From Streptomyces sp. ISL-10 (GTDB lineage: Bacteria > Actinomycetota > Actinomycetes > Streptomycetales > Streptomycetaceae): a stretch of 64,000 nt of DNA. The DNA lies in the NCBI RefSeq assembly GCF_018614575.1, contig NZ_JAGGOJ010000010.1, forward strand, positions 310,001 through 374,000, given 5' to 3'. The position numbers and the translations under genes are program-made. Shown here piece by piece: positions 44,708 through 58,561 of the stretch. A model generated the notes under the pieces. That model was not told the origin of the DNA and ran no database searches. It saw only the letters and a program-made list of their open reading frames with translations. Positions within the stretch are counted from its first letter, which is position 1; every line of letters begins with the position of its first letter.

Positions 44708-46201
44708 TCAGACCCGGGTGTTTCTGCGCTTCGCCGACGGATCGGTGGGCAGCGCCAGTTGGATCTCCTCGCGAAGGTCCTCGATCTTCGCGTAGCCCGC
44801 GTACTGCCCGGTGAGGCGGTACATCTCCCGCAGCCGGTCCCACGTCCGGTGCGAGGAGGTCTCCCCCATCGACACCAGTGCCAGCCTGGCGTAGCGGTCG
44901 GCCTGTTCGGGATCGTCGGCGATGAAGCACGCCGATGCCAGCGAGATGTAGTCGAAGATCTTGGAGCGCTGACGGCCGCCCTCGCGCAGCTGCAGTGCCT
45001 GCTTGGCGTGCCGCTGGGCGATGCTCGCCGCCGATGGATCGTGTTCGGCCAGCGTGCGGTAGGCGAGCGCCTGCATGCCGTGCATGTCCGCCTCGTCGAA
45101 CATCTGCATCCAACTGGGCGGCGGCACATCGCTCTTGTCGGAGACGAACAGCTCCTCGGCCTCGCCGAGCGTGCGGCGCATGGCCTGCCCGCGGCCCATG
45201 GACGCCTGTGCCCAGGCTTCGATGGTGTGCAGCATCGCCCTGGTACGGGGCAGGGTCTGCTCCCCCGATCCCGTCTTGGCGAGTTTCATCAGGTCCAGGG
45301 CGTCGTCGGGCCGGCCCAGATGCACCATCTGGCGGGCGGCTCTCGACAACGCTTCGCCGGCCCGGGGACGGTCGCCGCCCTCGCGCGCCGCGTGCGCGGC
45401 GATGACGAAGTACTTCTGTGCGGTGGGCTCCAGGCCGATGTCGTGGGACATCCAGCCCGCGAGGACGGCGAGATTGGCGGCGACGCCCCACAGGCGACGC
45501 TGGAGGTGGTCGGGGTGGCGGTAGGCGAGCATGCCGCCCACCTCGTTCAGTTGGCCCACGACCGCCTTGCGCTGCAGTCCGCCGCCGCGGGCGGCGTCCC
45601 AGGCGCGGAACACTTCGACGGATCGCTCCAGTGCATCGATCTCCTGCGAGCCGATGGGGGCGGCCTCGTAGCGGTCGTACCCAGCGGGGTCGGCGTGCAG
45701 CGGATCGGCGGCGAGGGCGTGGTCATGGGATGTGCCGGGGTCGGTCTTGAGCCAGTCGTGCATGGCGCTGCTGAGTGCTGAGCCCGCGGCGAGTGCCGCG
45801 CCGGCGCCCACCAGGCCGCGTCGGTTGAGCATGAGGTCCATTCCCGTGAATTCGGTGAGGACCGCAGCCGTACGGTCGGGCGCCCACGGCAGACCGTCAG
45901 GGTTGTCGACTCCCTGGACGTCCCGCCGCTTCCCCGCTCGCCCGCTCCGTGCGAAGCCGAGGTCCTCGATGGTCACGACACGACCGAGTCGCTCGGTGAA
46001 CAGGGCCGCCAGCACCTTCGGCACGGGATCGCGCGGGGACTCGCCCATGTCGATCCAGCGCCGTACGCGCGAGGTGTCGGTCGCCAGTTGGGGGTGGCCC
46101 ATGGCCGCCGCCTGCCGGTTCACGAGTCTCGCGAGTTCGCCCTTGGACCAGCCGGCCAGGCCGAACAGGTCGTTCAGACGCGTGTTGGGTTCTCCGCTCA
46201 C
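44708..46201 (-). CDS. nsdA: NsdA-like TPR regulator of development and antibiotic production
   Basis: 497 aa, very close in my recollection to NsdA of S. coelicolor (a negative regulator of sporulation and antibiotic synthesis), including the N-terminal SGEPNTRLNDLFGLAGWSKG and RVRRWIDMGESPRDPVPKVL. An HTH-like N-terminal domain (about 1-90) is followed by a hydrophobic Ala-rich stretch (RRGLVGAGAALAAGSALSSA) and TPR-like helical repeats to the end. It probably acts in the cytosol through protein contacts. The promoter contains helically phased TCGCCAG half-sites. It lies between a SpoIIE phosphatase gene and a TTA-containing phosphotransferase gene. Confidence 0.92.
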   Translation of the reverse strand: MSGEPNTRLNDLFGLAGWSKGELARLVNRQAAAMGHPQLATDTSRVRRWIDMGESPRDPVPKVLAALFTERLGRVVTIEDLGFARSGRAGKRRDVQGVDNPDGLPWAPDRTAAVLTEFTGMDLMLNRRGLVGAGAALAAGSALSSAMHDWLKTDPGTSHDHALAADPLHADPAGYDRYEAAPIGSQEIDALERSVEVFRAWDAARGGGLQRKAVVGQLNEVGGMLAYRHPDHLQRRLWGVAANLAVLAGWMSHDIGLEPTAQKYFVIAAHAAREGGDRPRAGEALSRAARQMVHLGRPDDALDLMKLAKTGSGEQTLPRTRAMLHTIEAWAQASMGRGQAMRRTLGEAEELFVSDKSDVPPPSWMQMFDEADMHGMQALAYRTLAEHDPSAASIAQRHAKQALQLREGGRQRSKIFDYISLASACFIADDPEQADRYARLALVSMGETSSHRTWDRLREMYRLTGQYAGYAKIEDLREEIQLALPTDPSAKRRNTRV

Positions 46202-46252
46202 GTCAAGCCCCCAGGTTCTCGGCTGAGTTGACAGTAGCCCCGTGTCATAGGG

Positions 46253-46290
46253 CTGGCGACTATTCGCCAGGGTTCGCCAGGGTGCGCCAG
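46253..46290. promoter_or_regulatory. Phased half-site array in the nsdA promoter
   Basis: CTGGCGA-N4-TCGCCAG (46253-46270) is an inverted repeat; two more direct half-sites follow, TCGCCAG at 46274-46280 and GCGCCAG at 46284-46290, each exactly 10 bp on, one helical turn. It lies 50-90 bp upstream of the nsdA start and 150 bp upstream of the divergent phosphotransferase gene. Confidence 0.6.
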
Positions 46291-46440
46291 ATGGTGTGCC
46301 ACCCGCGGCCCGGTGTCAGGTAGGAACGCGCCACCTCGCTCCGGCTGCCGGAGGCACATTCCCCAGGGTGTTGCCTGCGGTACGTCCGGGGCGGGGCAGT
46401 GCACGCAACCTGTCGGCGCACGAAGGGATCTGTATCTCCC

Positions 46441-47562
46441 ATGTACACAGCATCGTCCTCCGTGTCCGCCCCGTCCCGGCCGCAGCGTTCGGCTGTTCCG
46501 GCCGGCTCCGGACCGTATCTCGACCCCGCTCTCACCGGCCGGGCACGCAGGCCGGCCGGTGTGGTCGGCCAACCCCTCAGCGGGAGAATCGACTTGTCCG
46601 GCCCCCAGGGCGCACAGCTGCGCAAGGCTGTCGCGTCGGTGCACCGGATCTGCCCGGAGTTCAATCCGGTGCAGGTGCTGCGCCGCAGCGGACGTTCCGT
46701 GCTGATCATCGGAACGACGGGGCGTACCACCGCGGTCGCCAAGTGCTTACTGGACCACTCTCCCGCCTGGGCCGAGTCGCTCCGGCACGAAATAGCTTCC
46801 TACCGTGCGTTCGTGCGGCACCGGCCGCCGGTCCGCGTGCCCCGGCTCATCGCCGCCGACCCGGAGAACTGCACGCTGGTGATCGAGCGGATGCCGGGTC
46901 GCCCCGCGGCACTTGCCCGGCATCCGGTCGAGGCGCCGCCGAGGGCGGACGTGCGCGCGGCGCTCGGTGCCGTCGCCCGGCTCAACTCCTGGCGTCCGCC
47001 CGCCGGGATGTTCGACGCGCCGCTCGACTACGGCTCGCGGATCTCGCGCTATCACGAACTGGGCCTGTTCACCGACCGGGACCTGGGGGACCTGCAGAAG
47101 CTGCTGCACGGGCTCGCCCAGGCGGGCGGACGACAGGGCATGGGCCAGTTCTGCCACGGTGACGCGCTGCTGTCGAACATCCTCCTGTCCCCCACCGGTC
47201 CCGTCCTCGTGGACTGGGAGCACGCGGGCTGGTATCTGCCCGGGTACGACCTGGCGACGCTGTGGGCGGTGCTCGGGGACGCCCCCGAGGCACGCCGCCG
47301 CATCAGCCAGCTGGCCCAGCAGCACGGGACGGCGGCACGGGACGCGTTCCTGGTGAATCTGATGCTGGTGCTGACACGCGAGATCCGTACGTACGAGACG
47401 GCCGTGCAGCGCACGATGCGGGAGGCGCCTCCCGTCGTCGGCGGGCAGGCACCGGCGTCGGGCCTCGCGGCCGGTGAGGAGCAGCGGCTGCTGCTGCGGC
47501 GGCTGCACGACGACTGCGCACTGGCCCGCAGGGCGGTGCGCGCGGCGGTCGGCACGCGCTGA
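46441..47562 (+). CDS. Aminoglycoside phosphotransferase (APH) family protein
   Basis: 373-aa kinase-fold protein. The catalytic loop is [13 protein letters not shown] and the metal-binding segment [20 protein letters not shown], the HGDxxxxN and D motifs of APH and choline-kinase-like enzymes. The N-lobe contains [11 protein letters not shown] with the ATP lysine. A TTA leucine codon (46747-46749) in this segment makes translation likely to depend on the bldA tRNA. The substrate could be an antibiotic or a sugar or amino alcohol; sequence cannot say. It diverges from nsdA; ATG 46441 has AGGGA upstream. A 20-bp hairpin follows. Confidence 0.85.
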   Translation: MYTASSSVSAPSRPQRSAVPAGSGPYLDPALTGRARRPAGVVGQPLSGRIDLSGPQGAQLRKAVASVHRICPEFNPVQVLRRSGRSVLIIGTTGRTTAVAKCLLDHSPAWAESLRHEIASYRAFVRHRPPVRVPRLIAADPENCTLVIERMPGRPAALARHPVEAPPRADVRAALGAVARLNSWRPPAGMFDAPLDYGSRISRYHELGLFTDRDLGDLQKLLHGLAQAGGRQGMGQFCHGDALLSNILLSPTGPVLVDWEHAGWYLPGYDLATLWAVLGDAPEARRRISQLAQQHGTAARDAFLVNLMLVLTREIRTYETAVQRTMREAPPVVGGQAPASGLAAGEEQRLLLRRLHDDCALARRAVRAAVGTR

Positions 47563-47576
47563 CCGGACGAGGGGGA

Positions 47577-47622
47577 AGCGCGCTGCGCGCCCGGTGCCGA
47601 CACACCGGGGGCGCAGCGCGCT
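47577..47622. terminator. 20-bp hairpin after the phosphotransferase gene
   Basis: Inverted repeat 47577-47596 with 47603-47622, 19 of 20 pairs, 6-base loop, 14 bp past the stop. Its left arm ends in the GTG that would start the small lipoprotein-like frame. Confidence 0.75.
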
Positions 47623-47893
47623 GTCGTGGGCCGTCGGGATCGCCGCGCTGACCGGTTCGCTGACCGCGTGCGCGGACCGCTCGCCTCAGCAGGTCGTGGA
47701 CCGGCTCGCGCAGGATTACGTCGCACGGTCCACGACGACAACGCGTGTCCGATCGCGATCCGGATGGACCGGAAGGGCTGAGCAGGACCGGCCATTGGTC
47801 CATGCCAGTGACGCGCCGCAGGCCCGCGAGCCGTCGTTCCGAAAAGTCTCCGACACGCGTACTGACGTGCAAATTCCTTGCTCGAAAGCGTGA
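47594..47893 (+). CDS. Possible small lipoprotein or gene remnant
   Basis: The GTG at 47594 opens a 99-codon frame beginning with a short basic start, a hydrophobic stretch (WAVGIAALTGSLTACADRS) with a lipobox-like SLTAC, and QQVVDRLAQDYVAR. The second half is Ser/Arg-rich and not convincing. No proper ribosome binding site exists, and the start codon is inside the terminator hairpin of the previous gene, so this may be a decayed lipoprotein gene rather than an expressed one. Confidence 0.3.
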   Translation: MPTHRGRSALSWAVGIAALTGSLTACADRSPQQVVDRLAQDYVARSTTTTRVRSRSGWTGRAEQDRPLVHASDAPQAREPSFRKVSDTRTDVQIPCSKA

Positions 47894-47963
47894 TTGACGG
47901 ATCGTTCGTGACCCGATACCCCTTAACGGTCCGGCCGCGCACCATCCGTCCTGGGAGGCTGCC

Positions 47964-52369
<4,406 letters not shown>

Positions 52370-52516
52370 CGACGGGCGCGCCGGTGTCCTCGCAGCAGGT
52401 CGCGAGGACACCGGGGCGCCGTGGTCGAGTCCGGGGTCGTGTGCCGTGGACCCGCGACGGTGCCTCAGGCTGTCACGTCGGCATGGTGTCTCCGGCCGCC
52501 GTCGGGGCACGATGCC

Positions 52517-53236
52517 TCAGGACACGGCCGTGCCGAGCAGGTCGGTCACCGCGGCCAGCCCGCGTGGGCGCAGCGGGCCCCGGGCCACCGGGAGGATGTA
52601 CGCGGGGATGCCCGCTGTGGTGGCCGCGCCGTCCCGTACCGGGTCGTCGCCCACCATGAGGGCGTGCCCAGGGGGTACGCCCAGGAGGTCGCAGGCGGTC
52701 CGGAAGAGGGCCGGGTCCGGCTTCTGCACGCCCAGCTCGCAGGACAGAACGAACCGGGTCACGAGACCGTCCAGACCGGCGTGGGTGAAGGAACCCCGGA
52801 TGTCCCAGCCCGTGTTGCTCACCACGGCCACCGGGACCTCTGCCGCGTGCAGCGCCCTCAGCACCTGCGGCGTGTCCGGATAGGGGTGCCAGCCGTCGGC
52901 CGCGATCACGCAGTCGTAGAACGCCTCCGCGATCAACGCGTCGCTGCCCGGGGCCGATGCGGCCAGTGCGGTCCAGATTGCGCGGTGCCGGTCGGCCGAC
53001 AGGTCCGCGTTCTCGCGCCGTGCCCGGCCGTCGGCAGAGTCGACCACGGCGAGTATGCCGGTGCACAGCCGCTGCGCCTGCGCATGCCCCAACTCGCGGC
53101 CCCGTGCGGCACAACGGGCGATCAGACGCTCGGGACGGATCACCGAGGTGTCGTCGAACAGTGTGCCGGAGAAGTCCATGAGGACCGCGCCGGGCCGGGG
53201 CCGCCCCGGGCCGGGCCGCCCGTTCGTCGGTGCCAT
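52517..53236 (-). CDS. HAD family hydrolase
   Basis: 239-aa haloacid-dehalogenase-like phosphatase. Motif I is LMDFSGTLFDD (nucleophile Asp about residue 21; the second acidic residue of DxD is replaced by Ser), motif II VAVVSNTG, motif III lysine in QKPDPALF and motif IV VGDDPVRDGAAT. The start overlaps the MFS stop (ATGA), so it is the last gene of an epimerase-MFS-HAD operon. Phosphatase of a sugar or other small phosphate is expected; the DxS motif I is unusual and may alter activity. Confidence 0.88.
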   Translation of the reverse strand: MAPTNGRPGPGRPRPGAVLMDFSGTLFDDTSVIRPERLIARCAARGRELGHAQAQRLCTGILAVVDSADGRARRENADLSADRHRAIWTALAASAPGSDALIAEAFYDCVIAADGWHPYPDTPQVLRALHAAEVPVAVVSNTGWDIRGSFTHAGLDGLVTRFVLSCELGVQKPDPALFRTACDLLGVPPGHALMVGDDPVRDGAATTAGIPAYILPVARGPLRPRGLAAVTDLLGTAVS

Positions 53237-54591
53237 CAGCGGTACTCCCGCAGCAGTGGAATCGAGGCGAGCAGGGTGGAGGCCCCGAGGGCCAGGCACA
53301 GCAGCGGCAGCCCGCCGGCGGCGAGGAGCGGGCCGGCCATGCCGAGCGTGCCGACGACCGCGCCCGCCCCCATCGCCGACTCTCCGAGGCCCTCGGCCCG
53401 GTGGCGGTGCCCGGGCCCGGCGGTGCTGATCACCAGAGCGCTGCCGCTGACGAGCTGGAGGTTCCAGCCCAGACCGAGCAGCAGCAGTCCCGGTACGGCG
53501 GCCAGGCTGCCGCCGGTGCCCGCGGGGGCGATGAGCGGAAGCGCGAGCAGTTGGACGAAGCCGCCGAGCAGTGCCGTCCGCCGCGGTCCGAAACGGTCGC
53601 AGAGCCATCCGGACAGGGCCGACGGGCCGAACATCAGCACGACATGCCCGGCCACCAGCAGCCCGACCGTGTCCAGCGACCAGTGGTGGGCGTGCAGACG
53701 AGCAGGGGCGACGCCCATCGCGGTCACCATGGTCAGGTTCGAGACGCCCAGCACGATCAGCGCGAGGGCCGCGCCACCGGTCAGCCGTCGGCCCGTGAGC
53801 CGGTGGCCCGCGGCGGAGTCGTCGGCCTTCGGACGGTCACGGGCGCCGGCACCGCCCAGCTGCGGATCGTCGCTCGCGGTGAGCACGGCGGTGCCCCGGG
53901 CCCCGACGGTGTGCCGCAAACGGTGTTGCAGCCGCAGCGTCAGCGCGGCGGCGGCCGGGAAGGCGACAGCCGCCAGCAGGTACAGGCCTGCGGCGGCCGG
54001 CAGCCCCAGGGCCCGCGCCGCCGTACCCGCGGGGCCGAGCAGCGCCGGTCCGCCGACCGCACCCGCGGTGACCGCGGTCAGAGCGGCGCTCATGGCCCGT
54101 GCGCTGTGCCCGGCCGGCGCGAGGTCGGCCGCCACGTAGCGGCCGAGCATCACGGCGTTGTTGCCGATCCCGAGCAACACGCTGCCCACGAGCAGCGTGG
54201 CGGGGTCGGTGAGCGTGGCCGCGAGGACCACCAGGGCGGCCCCTGCCGTGGCCAGTGCGTAGCCGACGGCGAGGCCCGCGGTCCGTCCGCGCCGTCGCAT
54301 CAGCGCCGTGAGCAGCGGTGCGGACACAGCGGCTCCCAGCACCAGGAGGCCGAGGGGCAGGGCCGAGTAGGCGGTGGATCCGAGGATGTCCTCGGCGATG
54401 AGCGAACCGGCCGTGCCACCGGCGGCAAGTCCGAGCGCACCCACGCCCTGCGCAGCGAGCAGGGCGCGCAGCGCGGACCTCCCGGTCCTGCCGGCAGGCG
54501 CCTCGCCGGGGGCAGGGGTGAGTCCGGGGGCAGGCGCGGCGTCACGGGTGCCGGCCGGTGCCGCGTCCCGGGGTCCGGTCCGTGAGATCAT
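53236..54591 (-). CDS. MFS transporter
   Basis: 451 aa with about 12 hydrophobic helices and a central cytoplasmic loop rich in polar residues (GGAGARDRPKADDSAAGHRL, about 260). The LLGIGNNAVMLGRYVAADL segment and WLCDRFGPRRTALLGG (motif A-like, between helices 8 and 9) are MFS features. Export of a small molecule is likely. Start ATG 54591 overlaps the stop of the upstream epimerase gene and its own stop overlaps the HAD start, so all three are translationally coupled. Confidence 0.88.
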   Translation of the reverse strand: MISRTGPRDAAPAGTRDAAPAPGLTPAPGEAPAGRTGRSALRALLAAQGVGALGLAAGGTAGSLIAEDILGSTAYSALPLGLLVLGAAVSAPLLTALMRRRGRTAGLAVGYALATAGAALVVLAATLTDPATLLVGSVLLGIGNNAVMLGRYVAADLAPAGHSARAMSAALTAVTAGAVGGPALLGPAGTAARALGLPAAAGLYLLAAVAFPAAAALTLRLQHRLRHTVGARGTAVLTASDDPQLGGAGARDRPKADDSAAGHRLTGRRLTGGAALALIVLGVSNLTMVTAMGVAPARLHAHHWSLDTVGLLVAGHVVLMFGPSALSGWLCDRFGPRRTALLGGFVQLLALPLIAPAGTGGSLAAVPGLLLLGLGWNLQLVSGSALVISTAGPGHRHRAEGLGESAMGAGAVVGTLGMAGPLLAAGGLPLLCLALGASTLLASIPLLREYR

Positions 54592-55898
54592 CACGCGGCC
54601 TTGGCGGGCGGGCCCAGGCGGGCCGCGTGCTTGCGGAACAGATCGTCGATCCTGAGGTGTTCGGCCGGCATCCGCTCCCGGTGCGGCTCGGTGAGCCTGA
54701 CGATGCGGCGTACGGACTCCGGTTCGGCATCGGTGATCGCGTGGTCGAGCAGCCCCCAGGCCAGCGCGTCGAAGACGCCGCGGATCCAGTTCTCGTCGGT
54801 GGGGTGGGCGCACAGCCGGGTCAGGTGGTCGACGCCCGCACGCAGTTCGGGGGTGAGCCGGGCGCGGCCGCCGGCGCAGTCGACGTCGCCGCCGGGGCCG
54901 GGCCGCACGGTCGGCGCCTCCAGGGCGTTGATCAGCGGGCTGACCTCACCGGAGTAGCGAGGATCGTAGAGCCCGGGGTAGGGCTGCTCCTCGTAACCGG
55001 GCTCGTATCCGACGACCTCCACGGGGACGGGCCGGCCCTGTTCGGCCACCGCGCCCAGGGCGAGGTCCATCAGGCTCACGGGCCAGCCCAGGTCGTGGAT
55101 GGCGTACAGCCGGAAACGGTCGTCGAGCGGGGCCAGCGACGCGGCGAGCAGCAGCCGAGCCGACTCGCGCGCCGACTGGACGTAGAACGAGGTGTCCCTG
55201 CCGTGCAGTCGCAGGGGTTCACCACGTCGGCACCAGTCCCGGAAGCGGCCGAGCACGATCGCGTTGTCGACGACGTGGGTGAAGCGGACGGCAGCGCCCG
55301 GCAGGACGCCCCGCTCGGCCGCGTCGACCACGAGCCACTCGCCGGTGCGTTTGCTCTGGGCGTAGACGTCGCTGGTGTAGGGCCGCAGCGCCTTGCCCGT
55401 GGAGGCGTACACGAGCTGGCCGGTCCCCGCCGCGACGCAGGCCTCGATGACGTGGGCCGTGCCCAGCACGTTGGTGCTGATGGTGTGTGCCGCCGCGCGC
55501 TCGGCCAGACCCGGGTCGCGCTGTGCGGCCAGGTGGAAGACGAGGTCGGGACCAATCCGTCGCAACAGTGCGGTCAGTCCGGCGCCGTCGCGGATGTCGA
55601 GAGTGTGGTGCTCGTCGGCGTCGGGCAGGCGGGGCTGCTCCTCCAGTCCCACACCGACGACACGCGCCGGGGAGTAGGCCCGGAGTTCGGCGAGCAGCGC
55701 CCGCCCGATACAGCCCGCTGCTCCGGTGACGACGACGGTGCGGCCGGCGATACGCCGGCGCAGGTCGTCCTCGGGCACGAGGATGGTTCGCCGTTGTACG
55801 TCCAGATAGTCCTGGAACGCGGAACGGCTCTGCTCGGACACGGTGTCGGGGAACACCGGGTCGGGCCGGCGACCCGCGGAGTCGACCATGTGTTCCAT
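54591..55898 (-). CDS. NAD-dependent epimerase/dehydratase
   Basis: 435-aa extended SDR. NAD-binding GAAGCIG (59-65), FHLAAQRDPGLAE, the active-site YASTGKALRP and YAQSK (Y179, K183) are intact. The sequence resembles polysaccharide-biosynthesis nucleotide-sugar 4,6-dehydratases (CapD/PseB type). The C-terminal 150 residues are additional. ATG 55898 with GAGGTG just upstream is chosen over an ATG 25 codons earlier. It is the first gene of the epimerase-MFS-HAD operon, whose combination suggests synthesis, export and trimming of a sugar-derived compound (inference). Confidence 0.88.
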   Translation of the reverse strand: MEHMVDSAGRRPDPVFPDTVSEQSRSAFQDYLDVQRRTILVPEDDLRRRIAGRTVVVTGAAGCIGRALLAELRAYSPARVVGVGLEEQPRLPDADEHHTLDIRDGAGLTALLRRIGPDLVFHLAAQRDPGLAERAAAHTISTNVLGTAHVIEACVAAGTGQLVYASTGKALRPYTSDVYAQSKRTGEWLVVDAAERGVLPGAAVRFTHVVDNAIVLGRFRDWCRRGEPLRLHGRDTSFYVQSARESARLLLAASLAPLDDRFRLYAIHDLGWPVSLMDLALGAVAEQGRPVPVEVVGYEPGYEEQPYPGLYDPRYSGEVSPLINALEAPTVRPGPGGDVDCAGGRARLTPELRAGVDHLTRLCAHPTDENWIRGVFDALAWGLLDHAITDAEPESVRRIVRLTEPHRERMPAEHLRIDDLFRKHAARLGPPAKAA

Positions 55899-56184
55899 AA
55901 GGCACCTCGCGTTCGTGGGAGAGCTGTGCTCCGAACACGGGCGAGCGTAGGAAGGCGGGGCCGGGCCCGCCACGAACCGCTCCAGTGTCTGTCAACTCCA
56001 CTGCCTCAGGGCCGACTTGACCAACTCACCTCTGCCGTCTTCCGACGAGGCGGCCGTCTGCGCATACACTGCACCGCCCGCCGCCGGAAGAGGCGGCACC
56101 GGCGGGTCGTGGTGGCGGAGCGCTGCCGGGTGCCGGAGGCGGAATCCGGGAGAGCACCCGAACACCGAGGGGAAGTCCAAGGGC

Positions 56185-57696
56185 ATGGACACAGGGCAGC
56201 AGCAGCGTGCGAGTCTGGTGATCGCCTCCAACCGCGGACCGGTCGAACGGCGGACCGGCGACGACGGCCGGGGGGTCGTGCACCGCGGAGCCGGCGGCCT
56301 GATCGCCGTACTCGGCCCGGCGCTCGCCTCACACGGCGGGGTCTGGGTGGCCGCCGCCCTGACCGACGAGGACCGGGCCGCCGCCCGGGAACTGCGCGCA
56401 CGGGGCCGGCTCGACGAAGTGGACCTGCCCGAGGGCCCGATCGGCGTACGGCTGCTCGACCTCGGCCCAGCCCTCTTCGCCGCCTACTACCAAACGGTCT
56501 CCACGGAGCTGTTGTGGTTCCTGCAGCACCATTTGCCCCATGATGGCGGGAAGTCGGCCTTCGACGCGGACCTGGGATCCCACTGGGACGCGTACCGCCG
56601 GGTCAACGACGACTTCGCGGCCGCGTGCGCCGAGTCCGCGCTGCCCGGCGGCACCGTACTGCTGCAGGACTACCACCTGACGCTGGCCCCGCGCCGGCTG
56701 CGGGAGTTGCGCCCGGATCTGCGCAGCGCGCACTGCACCATGACGCCGTGGGCCGACCCCGAGCGCTTCGCCGTGCTCCCCGTCGACATACAGCGGGAGT
56801 TGGTGACCGGTCTGCTGGGAGCAGATCTGGTGTGCTTCCTCGTGCCGCGCTGGGCCGAGGCGTTCCTGTCCTGCTGCGAGCAGCTGGGGCTGCGCACCGA
56901 CCACGCCCGACGGGCGGTGCGCGGCCCGGACGGGCGCTGGTCGCGGGTGCGCTGTTTCCCGGTGGGCGTGGACGCCGAGGCCCTGCACACGCGCGCCGCG
57001 GCCCCGGACGTGGCGGAGCACGAACGCCGGCTGCGCGCCCTGACCGGGGACGCCCGCCTGGTGGTGCGGGTGGACCGGATGGAACCGTCGAAGAACATCG
57101 TGCGGGGGCTGGAGGCGTACGCGCGCTTCCTCGAACAGCACCCCGGCCGGCACGGCTCGGTGGTGCACTTCGTTCTCGCCTACGCTTCACGTGGCGAGCT
57201 GGCCGCGTACCGCGAGCTCGCGGCGCAGGTCGAGATGCTCGCCGCAGGAATCAACGAGCGCTTCGGCAGGGACGGTTGGCAGCCGGTCGTCCTGGAGACC
57301 CGCAACGACTTCGGGCGCGGACTGGCGGCGATGGCCATGGCCGACGTGCTGGTGGTGAATCCGGTACGGGACGGTATGAACCTCGTCGCGAAGGAGGCCG
57401 CCGTACTCAGCCGGCGCGATCTGGCGCTGGTCCTGTCCCGGCACGCCGGAGCGGCTGACGACCTCGCCGACGGCTGCGTACTGATCGACCCCTTCGACGT
57501 CCAGGAGCTCGCGGACGCCATCGCCGCGGGCCTCGACCTGTCTCGCGCGGAGCGGGCAGAACGGCTGGAGAGGCTGCGCAAGGGTGCGGTGGCGCTGCCG
57601 CCCGGACGGTGGCTGACCGACGTCCTGGCAGAGCTTGCTCAGGCTGGCGAGGAAGAAGGGGAACGAGCCGAGCGGGCCGTGGAGGCCGCGGAATAG
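56185..57696 (+). CDS. otsA: Alpha,alpha-trehalose-6-phosphate synthase (GT20)
   Basis: 503-aa glucosyltransferase family 20 enzyme transferring glucose from a nucleotide sugar to glucose 6-phosphate. Visible are VIASNRGP at the N-terminus, the LLQDYHLTLAP loop (usual HDYQL), CFPVGVDA, RVDRMEPSKNIVRGLEAY and the donor-binding NPVRDGMNLVAKE. The N-terminus differs somewhat from E. coli OtsA, as in other Streptomyces members. ATG 56185 follows GAGGGGAAG. No otsB lies beside it; the HAD protein at 52517 does not look like OtsB. Trehalose is a spore and osmotic protectant. A GT20 variant such as a valienol glycosyltransferase is less likely. Confidence 0.88.
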   Translation: MDTGQQQRASLVIASNRGPVERRTGDDGRGVVHRGAGGLIAVLGPALASHGGVWVAAALTDEDRAAARELRARGRLDEVDLPEGPIGVRLLDLGPALFAAYYQTVSTELLWFLQHHLPHDGGKSAFDADLGSHWDAYRRVNDDFAAACAESALPGGTVLLQDYHLTLAPRRLRELRPDLRSAHCTMTPWADPERFAVLPVDIQRELVTGLLGADLVCFLVPRWAEAFLSCCEQLGLRTDHARRAVRGPDGRWSRVRCFPVGVDAEALHTRAAAPDVAEHERRLRALTGDARLVVRVDRMEPSKNIVRGLEAYARFLEQHPGRHGSVVHFVLAYASRGELAAYRELAAQVEMLAAGINERFGRDGWQPVVLETRNDFGRGLAAMAMADVLVVNPVRDGMNLVAKEAAVLSRRDLALVLSRHAGAADDLADGCVLIDPFDVQELADAIAAGLDLSRAERAERLERLRKGAVALPPGRWLTDVLAELAQAGEEEGERAERAVEAAE

Positions 57697-57772
57697 GTCC
57701 CGCGGGCAGGTGCAGGAGCCAGGTGCGGTGCGGTCTGGGCGATGCCCAGGCTCCGCTCACCTGTCGCTCACG

Positions 57773-57811
57773 CGCATCGCCGTGCCCGCGCAAGGCGGGC
57801 ACGGCGATGCG
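57773..57811. terminator. 17-bp bidirectional hairpin after otsA
   Basis: Perfect inverted repeat 57773-57789 with 57795-57811, 5-base loop, between the convergent ends of otsA and the gene at 57838. Confidence 0.8.
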
Positions 57812-57837
57812 GTGTGCGGCGGGTTCGTGCCGTGGGT

Positions 57838-58338
57838 TCAGCCCTGCTGGAAGAGCTCCGCGGGCAGCGGCTTCAGCAGCGCGTAGAGGTCGTCGGTGAT
57901 CGGGCGGTCCCAGCTGGCGATCGTGACGAGCACGTTGTCGCTGCGGTCGAACTGGACGCAGGAGATCCGGCTTTCGGAGAGCTTGACGCGCCGGACGATC
58001 AGCAGATTGTCGCCCTGCATCACCGGCGTGTCCTCGACGTCGACCACCTCGACGGGCTCGTCGTTGTCCAGGGCGATCAGGAGCTGGGCGACCTCGAAGG
58101 GGATCTCGCCCTCCTCCACCTCACGGGCGGGGGACCCCTCGGGCAGATTTCCGATGATCATCGCGGGGCCGCGGCCGCCGAACAGGTCGTAGCGCAGGAA
58201 GACGCCCTGGCAGCTGCCGTCGGGGGCGGGCAGCAGACCGGCGCCGAGATTTCCGGGCCAGTCGCCCGGGTCCATGGCCAGGACATCGAAGTCCGGACCC
58301 GCGGGAGTGGCGGCGCTGCGGCGGCGGAGAAACGACAT
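57838..58338 (-). CDS. Conserved hypothetical protein
   Basis: 166 aa, acidic, beta-rich. It begins MSFLRRRSAATPAGPDFDVL, with AMDPGDWPGN, GVFLRYDLFGGRGPAMIIG and a C-terminal LYALLKPLPAELF. No signal or membrane segments. I recognise it only as a streptomycete protein of unknown function. Start ATG 58338 is chosen because upstream sequence loses coding character. Convergent with otsA. Confidence 0.75.
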   Translation of the reverse strand: MSFLRRRSAATPAGPDFDVLAMDPGDWPGNLGAGLLPAPDGSCQGVFLRYDLFGGRGPAMIIGNLPEGSPAREVEEGEIPFEVAQLLIALDNDEPVEVVDVEDTPVMQGDNLLIVRRVKLSESRISCVQFDRSDNVLVTIASWDRPITDDLYALLKPLPAELFQQG

Positions 58339-58561
58339 AACCGCAATGGTACGTGCCCGCAGGGGGTCGGCCGAGTCGGGGCAGGGGCCCTGTCGCGTGC
58401 GACGGGGACGCTGTCCTCCATGGTCACGCCGGGGGCAGTGCGGCCGGGCCGGGGCCTGCTTTGAACGCGCGCGGCGCCGCGCCCGTACCCCTGGGCGCAC
58501 GCGTTGTCCGCGAGGAGCAGAGCACCGACGAAGATCCGTACCGACACGTGAGGATCCGCCC

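Noticed and set aside
52517..53236. OtsB (trehalose-phosphate phosphatase) partner for otsA
   Set aside because: The HAD protein has the cap type and motifs of small phosphoglycolate-like hydrolases, is on the other strand and in an operon with MFS and epimerase.
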